From NCBI RefSeq assembly GCF_009765775.1, contig NZ_LMUU01000028.1, positions 1 through 44,705 on the forward strand: a stretch of DNA of 44,705 bases. The letters run 5' to 3'. The notes under the pieces were generated by a model. The model saw only the letters and a program-made list of their open reading frames with translations, was not told the origin of the DNA and ran no database searches. Positions 1-10,215 of the stretch are shown here, piece after piece. Positions within the stretch are counted from its first letter, which is position 1, and the number at the start of each line of letters is the position of its first letter. This DNA is from Beijerinckia sp. L45. Its GTDB lineage: Bacteria > Pseudomonadota > Alphaproteobacteria > Rhizobiales > Beijerinckiaceae. Both the position numbers and the translations under genes were made by a program.

Positions 1-78
1 GCGGGAGAAGGGAGTCGCACCTCGCTCGATAAGCGAAGTCACACAGCGCGACCCTTTAGGCGCGGAGTTTAAGAAGAT

Positions 79-489
79 ATGTCACGAGCCCATCAACAAG
101 GCGGCGAGCCTTCGCAGCGCATGCTGCGCGTCGCCGAACTCATCCGTCATGCCCTCTCCGACCTTTTGTCGCGCGGGACGATCATGGATCCGGCCCTCGA
201 AGGAAAGGTCATCACCGTCCCCGACGTGCGGATGAGTCCCGACCTCAAGCTCGCCACGGCCTATGTCATGCCGCTCGGCGGCAAGGACCTCAAGGAGGTT
301 CTCGAAGCCCTAGAGCGCAACAAGAAGGCGCTGCGCACCGAGGTCGCCCACAAGATCAGCATGAAGTTCGCGCCTGACCTGCGCTTCCGCGCCGATACGA
401 GTTTCGACTACAACGCCTCGGTCGACGCCATCCTGCAATCGCCGCAGGTGAAGCGCGATCTGGCGCCCCGCGACGGCGACGAGGAATGA
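79..489 (+). CDS. rbfA: Ribosome-binding factor A
   Basis: RbfA binds the 30S subunit and assists late maturation of the 5' end of 16S rRNA. The 136-residue product has normal family length and shows the KH-like core, with [16 protein letters not shown] near residues 14-29 and a central strand reading [14 protein letters not shown]. The tail is short and charged. An AAGAAG ribosome site lies just before the ATG. Its stop overlaps the next gene by four bases (ATGA), and truB follows, the rbfA-truB order usual in alphaproteobacteria. The 78 bases before it carry no recognisable infB end. Identification is secure. Confidence 0.96.
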   Translation: MSRAHQQGGEPSQRMLRVAELIRHALSDLLSRGTIMDPALEGKVITVPDVRMSPDLKLATAYVMPLGGKDLKEVLEALERNKKALRTEVAHKISMKFAPDLRFRADTSFDYNASVDAILQSPQVKRDLAPRDGDEE

Positions 490-893
490 ACGAGGGCCGG
501 ATCGTCCTCTGCGTGTTCGGCGCGGTGGCGATCCTGATGATCGCCCTGCCCGTCGCTACGCTTCTGATGCCGAGTACGGTGCCGGCCGACGCCGCGCTGC
601 GGGCCGACGTCAGCCGGTTCTTTCTCGCGGCGCAGAACGGCGGCGCGCCGGGCACGGGCCGACAGACCCTGCCGGCGATCGCAAAACTCTTTCCCCCGGG
701 CACGCCGGACAGAACCGTCTTCGCAAAATTTGCGGACAGCGGCTTCACCTGCGTTCCCGACGCCAACGCCGCGTCGTGTTTTCGCGCCGGTCCCCCATCC
801 TCCGCCTGCCGCGCCGACTGGCGGGCCTATCTGACGTTCGACGCGACCGGCACGGTCGTGACGAGCGAAGCCGACATTAGGACGACGTGTTGA
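486..893 (+). CDS. Small secreted or membrane-anchored protein between rbfA and truB
   Basis: I do not recognise a family for this 135-residue protein. It starts in an ATGA overlap with rbfA and ends in a TGATG overlap with truB, so it is translationally coupled to both and belongs to the operon. Residues 5-28 form one hydrophobic segment, either an uncleaved signal anchor or a signal peptide. The rest is predicted to lie outside the cytoplasm and contains four cysteines (FTCVPD, ASCFRA, SACRAD and the final Cys), which could form two disulfides. Codon use matches its neighbours, so the gene is probably real. A role in ribosome biogenesis should not be assumed from its position. Confidence 0.75.
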   Translation: MNEGRIVLCVFGAVAILMIALPVATLLMPSTVPADAALRADVSRFFLAAQNGGAPGTGRQTLPAIAKLFPPGTPDRTVFAKFADSGFTCVPDANAASCFRAGPPSSACRADWRAYLTFDATGTVVTSEADIRTTC

Positions 894-1807
894 TGACCGA
901 GAAAAAAGAACAGCACCGCTCCAAGCGGGTCGAGGTCAACGGCTGGGTCGTGCTCGACAAGCCCGTCGGCATCACCTCGACGCACGCGGTGTCGCGGCTG
1001 AAGCGCATTTTTAACGGCAAGAAGGCCGGCCACGCCGGCACGCTCGACCCGCTGGCCTCGGGCATCCTGCCGATCGCCTTCGGCGAGGCGACCAAGACCG
1101 TTCCCTACGTCCAGGACGGCGAAAAGGCCTATCGCTTCACCGTGCTCTGGGGCGCCGAAACCAACACCGACGATTCCGACGGCGAGATCGTCGCGCGCTC
1201 GGAAATGCGTCCGGACCGCACCGCCATCGAAGCCTTCATCCCGCGCTTCATCGGCACGATCGAGCAGAAACCGCCGGCGTTTTCCGCGATCAAGATCAAC
1301 GGCGAGCGCGCCTATGACCTTGCCCGCGAAGGCGCGGTCGTCGACATTCCCGCCCGCGCCGTGACCATTCACGAGTTGAAGATCGTCGCGATGGAAGGCG
1401 ACGAAACCGTGTTCGAGACGCGCTGCGGCAAAGGCACCTACGTCCGCGCCATCGCGCGCGATCTCGGTCGGGCGCTCGCCTGCTACGGCCATGTGACGGC
1501 GCTACGCCGGACCCGCGTCGGACCGTTCCTGGAAAGCGACGCCGTGCCGCTCACCGCGCTGGAGGATCCCGAAGTCGCGGCAAAGGCGTTGCGCCGGGTC
1601 GAGGCTGGCCTCGGCGAACTCACCCGTATCCTGGTGGACCGCACCGATGCCGCCCGCCTGCGCCGCGGCCAGGGCATGCTGCTGCGCGGCGCAGACGCCC
1701 CCAGCGACGGCCAGGCCTATGCTGCCTGTGGCGGCGTGGTCATCGCCATCGGCGGTATCGAAGGCGGCGAACTGGTGCCCGCGCGGGTGTTCAATCTGCC
1801 GTTTTAA
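893..1807 (+). CDS. truB: tRNA pseudouridine(55) synthase TruB
   Basis: TruB isomerises U55 to pseudouridine in the T-loop of tRNAs. The catalytic aspartate is visible in GHAGTLDPLASGILP (Asp52 counted from the ATG), followed by the KTVPYVQDGEKAYRF stretch and GKGTYVRAIARDLG typical of the family; the C-terminal part fits a PUA-like domain. I chose the ATG at 893 because it overlaps the preceding stop as TGATG; a GTG at 887 would add only two residues. In many relatives rpsO and pnp follow truB. Here the gene instead ends in a four-base convergent overlap with a toxin-like gene, suggesting a rearrangement or insertion directly downstream. Confidence 0.96.
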   Translation: MTEKKEQHRSKRVEVNGWVVLDKPVGITSTHAVSRLKRIFNGKKAGHAGTLDPLASGILPIAFGEATKTVPYVQDGEKAYRFTVLWGAETNTDDSDGEIVARSEMRPDRTAIEAFIPRFIGTIEQKPPAFSAIKINGERAYDLAREGAVVDIPARAVTIHELKIVAMEGDETVFETRCGKGTYVRAIARDLGRALACYGHVTALRRTRVGPFLESDAVPLTALEDPEVAAKALRRVEAGLGELTRILVDRTDAARLRRGQGMLLRGADAPSDGQAYAACGGVVIAIGGIEGGELVPARVFNLPF

Positions 1808-2244
1808 TTTTTACGACCGGACCACGATCGAAACTTTGCCCCGAGCGTGGTTGTCAAGAAAGCGGCTTCGAACGTCCTTGAAGAAGCGTGGCGGAAGAAG
1901 CCATAAGCGATGGTGCGCGGCTCGCGTCCCTCGACGAAACGCAGATCTGGCCCGGGCCATGCAAAAAGATTTGCTTCGGTCAGAACGATCCAGGATCGAG
2001 CCGCGTCTAAACCGAGCCGTGATCCGACGGCGGCAGGGATCTCCAAGGCCATGTCAGCTACCGATGGCTCCGTGTGAGTGATGGGCAGAACGGAAGTCTG
2101 ACTTTGGCCGATCGTCGTCCTGTTCGTGCCGATAACCCCGCAAGGTCGATCTTTTCGCCCTTCGTCACGACCGCTCTGGGCCTCATGCCGCCAGAGATAG
2201 GCATACCGGATGACAAGGCCAGGATCAGGCGTCGGCAGGCTCAC
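1804..2244 (-). CDS. PemK/MazF-like toxin of a type II toxin-antitoxin module
   Basis: The 146-residue product begins LPTPDPGLVIRYAYLWRHE and continues with EGRKDRPC, a PITHTEP strand and RSWIVLTEANLFAWPGPDL. This matches the pattern of PemK/MazF-like growth inhibitors in rhizobia, which as a family are usually mRNA interferases. That identification is from memory of the family, not from a search. The gene overlaps the antitoxin gene by four bases (ATGA), the normal coupled order with antitoxin first. Its stop lies inside the end of truB, with the two genes convergent. Substrate specificity cannot be read from the sequence. Confidence 0.65.
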   Translation of the reverse strand: MSLPTPDPGLVIRYAYLWRHEAQSGRDEGRKDRPCGVIGTNRTTIGQSQTSVLPITHTEPSVADMALEIPAAVGSRLGLDAARSWIVLTEANLFAWPGPDLRFVEGREPRTIAYGFFRHASSRTFEAAFLTTTLGAKFRSWSGRKN

Positions 2245-2495
2245 GAGACGTCTTTGAGCTCTTCATCGAGAAACGCGTATTCGGCAGGAACCTCGGCGCG
2301 GGCAACGAGGGCCACCTCATCCTCGGTCAGCGGCCGCACAATCGCCGTCCGTGCGCGCTTGAGACGGCCAAATTCGGCGGCCGACAAGACGACGAGACGG
2401 TCCTCTCCATTCTCCACGATGGTCAAAGGCTCCGTTAGGGCACCGTCCGCAAGCCTACTATAATTCTGGATAAAGTCTTCGGCGGTGACTTTCAT
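2241..2495 (-). CDS. Phd/YefM-type antitoxin
   Basis: This 84-residue protein starts MKVTAEDFIQNYSRLAD and continues with the strand EPLTIVENGEDRLVVLSAAEF, the fold signature of Phd/YefM antitoxins (N-terminal DNA-binding dimer, C-terminal toxin-wrapping tail). I place the start at 2495, where the family homology begins; an upstream in-frame start at 2543 would add 16 atypical residues. It precedes and overlaps the PemK-like gene, consistent with antitoxin-first coupling. Such antitoxins normally repress their own promoter with the toxin as co-repressor; the likely operator is the 113 bases between brnA and this gene. Pairing a Phd/YefM antitoxin with a PemK-like toxin is a plausible hybrid module. 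Confidence 0.7.
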   Translation of the reverse strand: MKVTAEDFIQNYSRLADGALTEPLTIVENGEDRLVVLSAAEFGRLKRARTAIVRPLTEDEVALVARAEVPAEYAFLDEELKDVS

Positions 2496-2608
2496 GGTCG
2501 GCCCTCGGCGTTCGACCGATGATATCACGACGCCAGGGTTCAATCGACACGTCGGCAGCTCCGATCGGGATCTCGCCCAGTATGGGCCCAGATCCCAATG
2601 CTATCCGT

Positions 2609-2917
2609 TCAGCGCTGGTGCTGCTGAAAGTAGCTCCGAAGGACGGCGTTGATCTTGGTCTGGTAGCCAGGCCCCTGGCTTTTGAACCATGCGAGCATAT
2701 CGGCGTCCAAGCGAATGGAGGCGTGGACCTTGGATCGCGGCATGGGCAGCTCTGCGGTCGCCCAATCACCCTGCTCCATCGCATCATCGGGATCGCTGCC
2801 GTCCGGAATGGGCTGTGCGGCCGCCCTCGTCCAGTCGCTCCGCATCTCGCCTTTCACCTGCCGTTCCTTGATCTCAGCTGACGTAAAGCTCACGATATTT
2901 TCTAATTTCTTTTTCAT
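2609..2917 (-). CDS. brnA: BrnA antitoxin
   Basis: BrnA neutralises the BrnT ribonuclease toxin and represses the operon through a ribbon-helix-helix domain. The 102-residue product shows the usual layout: a basic/charged N-terminus (FTSAEIKERQ, then RSDWTRA) and a C-terminal RHH-type segment, PRSKVHASIRLDADMLAWFK followed by YQTKINAVLRSYF. The ATG at 2917 lies inside the end of brnT, giving a 44-base overlap typical of brnTA loci. It lies 113 bases upstream of a second toxin-antitoxin pair on the same strand. Confidence 0.88.
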   Translation of the reverse strand: MKKKLENIVSFTSAEIKERQVKGEMRSDWTRAAAQPIPDGSDPDDAMEQGDWATAELPMPRSKVHASIRLDADMLAWFKSQGPGYQTKINAVLRSYFQQHQR

Positions 2918-3146
2918 GGGCCCTCCTCATCGAAATGATGTGCTGTTTGGCGTCGCGCCACATCCAAACGACGGTGTAAAACTGGTCTTCGATCAGCGTC
3001 GTGGTTTTCCAGCGGTCCTCGTCGTTGCGTGGCGTCGGCTCATGGCTGGCCGGCCGCCCGTCGAAGAACAGCCGTGCGTCGGCAAAATCCAAGCCTCGGT
3101 CATCTTTTATCTTGCCGCGCTTGGCCTCGTCCCACGAATAATTCAT
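2874..3146 (-). CDS. brnT: BrnT ribonuclease toxin
   Basis: BrnT is a RelE-fold ribonuclease that arrests growth by cutting mRNA. The 90-residue product begins with the family hallmark YSWDEAKRGKIKDDRGLDF, where a normal BrnT reads WDxxKxxxNxxKHG, and ends HIISMRRAHEKEIRKYRE, matching the RIISARRA region. Length and toxin-first order before brnA are normal. It starts 24 bases after the end of the Pr6Pr gene on the same strand, so it may also receive readthrough from that gene. No frame damage is visible, so the toxin should be functional. Confidence 0.88.
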   Translation of the reverse strand: MNYSWDEAKRGKIKDDRGLDFADARLFFDGRPASHEPTPRNDEDRWKTTTLIEDQFYTVVWMWRDAKQHIISMRRAHEKEIRKYRELYVS

Positions 3147-3170
3147 GCGCCGAGCGTCTCGATAGCGAAG

Positions 3171-4004
3171 CTACGGTTCCTGGGTCGCTCGGCCTGTGGC
3201 GCGCAAAGCCCGTCGCTCCCGCGTCAACACCCGCGCCGTCGCCACGACGCCGAGCCCGAGCCCATAAAACGCCGCCAGAAAAATCAGCCCGTTGCGCAGC
3301 ACGATCGCATAGCCAAGCTTGTCCGGATCGAGGAAACCATAGGGGTAGTCCGCGCCGATCAGGCCGACCATCAGAGTTGCGGCGAAATAGACGGCCGGAA
3401 ATTCCAGCCACCGCAGCGGGCCGCTCCAAGCGAGCGGCGCTTTCGGGGCGAAGGCGACCCAGAACACCAGGCTGAGCACCGGGATCACGTCGTGCATGGT
3501 CATGTCGGTGTAGAACTGCACGCCCTGCGGAGACCAAAGTCGGCGCAGCATCGCCTCGTAGGTGATCCCGACCACGACGATGTAAACGAGCCCCGCCGCA
3601 TAGAGGCTCGCCGGCGCCGGCGGCTTGCGCTGCGCCAACCGCCATGCGGTGACCGTCATCAGCGCCGCAATGCCGATATTCGTCAGGATCGTGAAATAGC
3701 GCAGGAAGAGCAGCAAAGCCGTGGCGAGGCCGCGCCCTTCGGCGAAGGACTTGTGGAAGGAAATACCGCACTCGATCGACACCGCGACCGAGCCGAGAAC
3801 TGCGATGCTCGCCGCCAGAATCAAGCCGCGTCGCGTCGCCCGTCCGAAAGATGCCTGCACAGTCACGCCTCGTTTGGTCCCGGGCACGACCGCGCCGCCC
3901 GCGCTATCGCTTAATGCTGCCGACGCTTCAAGCGCAAACGCCGTTCGGTCCCGCGGCGCATTGACAAGAGATACGATCGGAGTCCGCGGATGGGCGGTGA
4001 CCAT
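3171..4004 (-). CDS. Pr6Pr family membrane protein
   Basis: Pr6Pr proteins are polytopic membrane proteins of unknown function. From the ATG at 4004 the product has 277 residues, with about six hydrophobic segments beginning near residue 60. Recognisable stretches are LLLFLRYFTILTNIGIA, TYEAMLRRLWSPQG, QFYTDMTMHDVIPVLSLVFW and YPYGFLDPDKLGY. The reading frame stays open upstream to 5696, but that part is only a shadow of the helicase gene. The first 50 residues are poorly predicted and a GTG within them could be the true start. Divergent from the helicase gene and followed closely by brnT. Confidence 0.8.
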   Translation of the reverse strand: MVTAHPRTPIVSLVNAPRDRTAFALEASAALSDSAGGAVVPGTKRGVTVQASFGRATRRGLILAASIAVLGSVAVSIECGISFHKSFAEGRGLATALLLFLRYFTILTNIGIAALMTVTAWRLAQRKPPAPASLYAAGLVYIVVVGITYEAMLRRLWSPQGVQFYTDMTMHDVIPVLSLVFWVAFAPKAPLAWSGPLRWLEFPAVYFAATLMVGLIGADYPYGFLDPDKLGYAIVLRNGLIFLAAFYGLGLGVVATARVLTRERRALRATGRATQEP

Positions 4005-4283
4005 CGAGGCTGCGCGGGCCGATTGCCGCAGGTAAATACATGATCTTGATCGCCTTTCGCGTTCAGCCCAACATCTAGCGTGAACAAATGCAGACTCAAC
4101 AAAGTCGGCCGATTCGGGCGCGATTCGTTCGCGACTCGTTCGGTTTGTAAAGATGGACGACGCACGACGGATCGATGTGATACGCTTTGCCGATGCATCG
4201 GCGCGCAGAGGAGGTTGCGACGCGCGGTGCCATGACCCTGATGCTTTAACGTTTGATCCCACCCGAGGCGCAGCGCGACTCTG

Positions 4284-7712
<3,429 letters not shown>

Positions 7713-7716
7713 AGCG

Positions 7717-7768
7717 CTTGCCGCATCGGACGGGTGAGAACCGCTCACTCGCCGGTCCGTGCAGCAAG
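7717..7768 (+). terminator. Nested stem-loop after the helicase gene
   Basis: Nested inverted arms CTTGC/GCAAG (7717-7721 and 7764-7768), GGAC/GTCC (7728-7731 and 7755-7758) and GTGAG/CTCAC (7734-7738 and 7744-7748) form one imperfect hairpin just behind the helicase stop. No T-run follows, so intrinsic termination is uncertain. The stop codon itself is the first three bases of a TAGAGC motif shared with the repeats at 26178 and 30740. Confidence 0.45.
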
Positions 7769-7801
7769 TGGCATTAACGGTGCGCGTGGAACGGACCGAC
7801 T

Positions 7802-8449
7802 CTAGCCACGGCCTGTGCGGTTCCCGCGCACTCCGCTTTCGGAACGACTTCGACTCTCAAGTACGGTATCGACCGACGTTTCAAAGTCTTCAAACCACAG
7901 GTCCGGCCGGCCGCTGAGTATCGTCGCGGCTTCGGCCGTTGTCATGTAATCCTGACAACACAACAGATGGGCGCCACAATAGGGCGCATAGGGATTTCTA
8001 AACCCGCACATAAATCCGACCTGTGCTTTAATTTTTAGATCTTTTGGCGTGTTAAAGACGATAAAGCATACGTCGCTGTGCTCATCATCTTTGTTTTTGC
8101 ATGCAAGTCTCGCAGTCATACGCACCCCTTCTACGACAATATTTCCAGAATAAGTTGTATTGTACCTTTGCCTTGGATCGTCATAAATCATGACGAATTC
8201 TGGAATCTTCAATAGCCTTCGTCGGATTGAGACCGACCACTTTATAATTCGGCGATTGCCAGAGCTATCCAACGTTCTTTCTCTGGAGTAGTTAAAGAGA
8301 TCATAACGACCGTATAAGTTTTGATATCTTGACCTGAATGGCAATTCCCATTTTGCAGGAGGCGATATATAGATTGAAAATATCGTTAGAAATATTCCTA
8401 TAATGGCCAGAAGTATTCCAAAGACGGTTGCTCTGTCTTGCCAGCTCAT
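7802..8449 (-). CDS. Low-GC membrane-anchored protein of unknown function
   Basis: I do not recognise this 215-residue protein. I chose the ATG at 8449 because a membrane segment (TVFGILLAIIGIFLTIFSIY, residues 8-27) follows it directly; the open frame continues to 8590 without sense. The remainder is predicted to be one soluble domain with six cysteines, including GFMCGFRNPYAPYCGAHLLC near residues 150-170 and a CC pair. Base composition is clearly lower in GC than the surrounding genes (visible as A/T-rich text from about 7980 to 8660), suggesting acquisition by transfer. It sits where the conserved neighbours of the helicase would be expected. Confidence 0.65.
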   Translation of the reverse strand: MSWQDRATVFGILLAIIGIFLTIFSIYISPPAKWELPFRSRYQNLYGRYDLFNYSRERTLDSSGNRRIIKWSVSIRRRLLKIPEFVMIYDDPRQRYNTTYSGNIVVEGVRMTARLACKNKDDEHSDVCFIVFNTPKDLKIKAQVGFMCGFRNPYAPYCGAHLLCCQDYMTTAEAATILSGRPDLWFEDFETSVDTVLESRSRSESGVRGNRTGRG

Positions 8450-8665
8450 AGACGCACTCCGGGCGCAGAATGTAATTGACCCTCGATAGCGAGAGAAGGC
8501 GAAATTTGGACTGGACGGATATAATCGATTGATTTTGCTTCGTGGTACCCGGTCCGGACCATCGATTAACGGAGGCCCGTAAACTTTCACCCGACCCGTC
8601 CGCGATGGTCAATGTAAGCTCGGATCGCTTATAATTTGCTTTGCTAAATCCTTCGTGACGCCTGC

Positions 8666-8857
8666 TCAGACAATGAGCAGGCGCCGCTCCACGGCGGCTT
8701 CGAGATCCGAGAGCAATCCCGAGACCCGCCAGAACAGACCGTCGAGGGAAAAGATCTCGATCAGGCCCGATGTATATAAATCGGTGGATTTGACTAAAGT
8801 CATAGCTTTCATGGCGCGCCCAAACGGCGAGACATCTTCAAAACGGCTGTTACGCAT
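8666..8857 (-). CDS. Possible 63-residue protein
   Basis: A weak candidate. The ATG at 8857 has a GAGGG motif seven bases upstream. The product has an amphipathic C-terminal half (LIEIFSLDGLFWRVSGLLSD, then LEAAVERRLLIV). No family is recognised and the frame is too short for codon statistics. It lies upstream of the low-GC membrane gene on the same strand and may belong to the same acquired segment. Confidence 0.3.
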   Translation of the reverse strand: MRNSRFEDVSPFGRAMKAMTLVKSTDLYTSGLIEIFSLDGLFWRVSGLLSDLEAAVERRLLIV

Positions 8858-9130
8858 AGTAAAGCCCTCACGCATACCAACGGCGTTATTCACAGACCGC
8901 TGCGGGCGTAAGTCAAGGGCGGCGCGAGGTCTGATCCTGCGCTCGCGAGCAAATTTCGTGACCTGTTGCGCAGGTGACGCAGCTCTTTTGGCTCAAGACG
9001 ATGCAGCCGGGACGTCATGTCAACTTATTGAAAGTAAAGAAGCTTCAACAACATTGCCCATTAATTTGGCGCTCTGCTCAAGGTCTGGACTCTCGTTTGG
9101 GCCGAAACTAGTTTATGCCACTAACGGCGC

Positions 9131-9212
9131 GTCCCAACGCGTTGGCTCATTCTATGAGCCCTTCTCCCTTGACTTCGGCTCGCCTGGGTAAGCCCCGGGC
9201 GAGCTATTTTTT
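9131..9212 (+). ncRNA. Probable small RNA or long 3' region with hairpins
   Basis: No convincing plus-strand gene precedes the strong terminator at 9178-9212, yet such a terminator implies a plus-strand transcript. Just upstream are a 12-base palindrome CCAACGCGTTGG (9134-9145) and a perfect hairpin GGCTCAT/ATGAGCC with a TCT loop (9144-9150 and 9154-9160), which overlap and could switch. A pyrimidine-rich single-stranded stretch (CCCTTCTCCCTT) lies between the hairpin and terminator, a place where small RNAs often pair with ribosome binding sites. The 5' end cannot be set; it may reach back toward 8950. It resembles no family I can name. Confidence 0.4.
9178..9212 (+). terminator. Strong intrinsic terminator
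   Basis: An 11-base-pair stem (9178-9188 with 9194-9204, one G-U pair) closes a five-base loop and is followed by TATTTTTT. The T-run is on the plus strand, so it ends plus-strand transcription and is not the terminator of the minus-strand Spy-like gene that ends at 9233. Confidence 0.85.
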
Positions 9213-9232
9213 CGAATGATGGCGGCGGCCGG

Positions 9233-10126
9233 TCAGGTCCGCTCGTCGTCGCTGTCCTGACGATGGCGGAAGTCCTCGGAGCCGTGACGATCCCGATCGA
9301 AATCGTCGTGATCGCGATTATGGTGCCGTTCGGCCTCGCGGTCCTCGCCGCGATCGTGGTCGCCGTGCCGCTCATGGTCGCGATAGAAGCGCTTGCCGAA
9401 GTCGTGGTCGTCGAAGTCCCGGTTTCCGAACGCGCGTCCCTTGAAGTCGTGGTCGCCGCCGTTGTGGTCCCGCCCTTCATCGCCGCGTCCGCCGCGGGGA
9501 CCATGCTCCTCGTCGGCCTGATCATGGTGGTGATGCCCGGACCGGTGCCCGTTCTCGCCGTCGCGATCGCCGTCCTCATGCTCTTCGGGAAGGTTGAAGG
9601 CCTTCGCCAGGATTTTCTTCGGCGGCATCCCGTCGAGCAGTTTTGGCAGACGCTCCTTCTGATCGTCGCTGAGCGTGGCGATCAGCGGGCCAGACGCATC
9701 GGCCAGCGCCTTCATCGCCTGGCCGCCGCGGATCAGCCGCTCGCTCATGCTCTTGAGCTGATGCAACGCATCGGTCGGCTCGTCGCCGTGGTCGCGATGA
9801 GCTTCGGCATGGGCCTTGGCGAGATCGCGGATCGCGGCCTCGACGGGCGTCCAGAGCGGCGCCTGGTCCGGCGTCAGTTCAAGTCCGGCATGGAGCCCCG
9901 CCAGTCTGGCATCGAAATAGGCCTTCATCGCGCCCATGGCCTTGTCGTCGGCCTTCTTGTCGTCGAGCGCCGGCTTGTTCGGCGTCGGCGTTGCCTTGGA
10001 CTCGGCTGGGCCTTGCGGCGGATTGGCAGCTGGCGCGCTTTGCGCGAAGGCGGCCGGCGGACTGAAGAAAGCGGTCGAGCCAAGCAGCGCACCGAGCGCG
10101 GCCCCGACGGGAAAACGGCACATCAT
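9233..10126 (-). CDS. Spy/CpxP-like periplasmic protein with His/Asp-rich tail
   Basis: The 297-residue product has a signal peptide (residues 1-28, ending AAFA-Q), a linker rich in Pro/Ala, and a helical domain with two LTxxQ-type motifs, LTPDQ (84-88) and LSDDQ (152-156), the signature of Spy/CpxP proteins. From about residue 181 to the end it is almost wholly His, Asp, Arg, Glu and Gly, including four consecutive His near 198-201. Such a tail could bind metal ions, but this is inference. The start is supported by a GGAG seven bases upstream. The frame opposite it is open only because of the biased composition. Close to no obvious sensor gene. Confidence 0.75.
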   Translation of the reverse strand: MMCRFPVGAALGALLGSTAFFSPPAAFAQSAPAANPPQGPAESKATPTPNKPALDDKKADDKAMGAMKAYFDARLAGLHAGLELTPDQAPLWTPVEAAIRDLAKAHAEAHRDHGDEPTDALHQLKSMSERLIRGGQAMKALADASGPLIATLSDDQKERLPKLLDGMPPKKILAKAFNLPEEHEDGDRDGENGHRSGHHHHDQADEEHGPRGGRGDEGRDHNGGDHDFKGRAFGNRDFDDHDFGKRFYRDHERHGDHDRGEDREAERHHNRDHDDFDRDRHGSEDFRHRQDSDDERT

Positions 10127-10215
10127 TGAACATCTCCGGACATTAGACCGGATTGGATTAGCCGCGCGCGAAGAACGAATGATGGCGCTTCTGCCTCATC
10201 GCGCATCACGTTTGA

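Noticed and set aside
3966-4283. Short direct repeats (CGTTCGCGACTCGTTCGG region) before the helicase gene as a possible origin or phage attachment site.
   Set aside because: Too short and irregular, with no integrase, tRNA or DnaA-box cluster nearby.
8655-9191. A plus-strand frame of 178 residues ending at the strong terminator.
   Set aside because: The protein has no recognisable pattern, biased Ser/Arg content and no ribosome site, so I prefer a small RNA; it remains possible.
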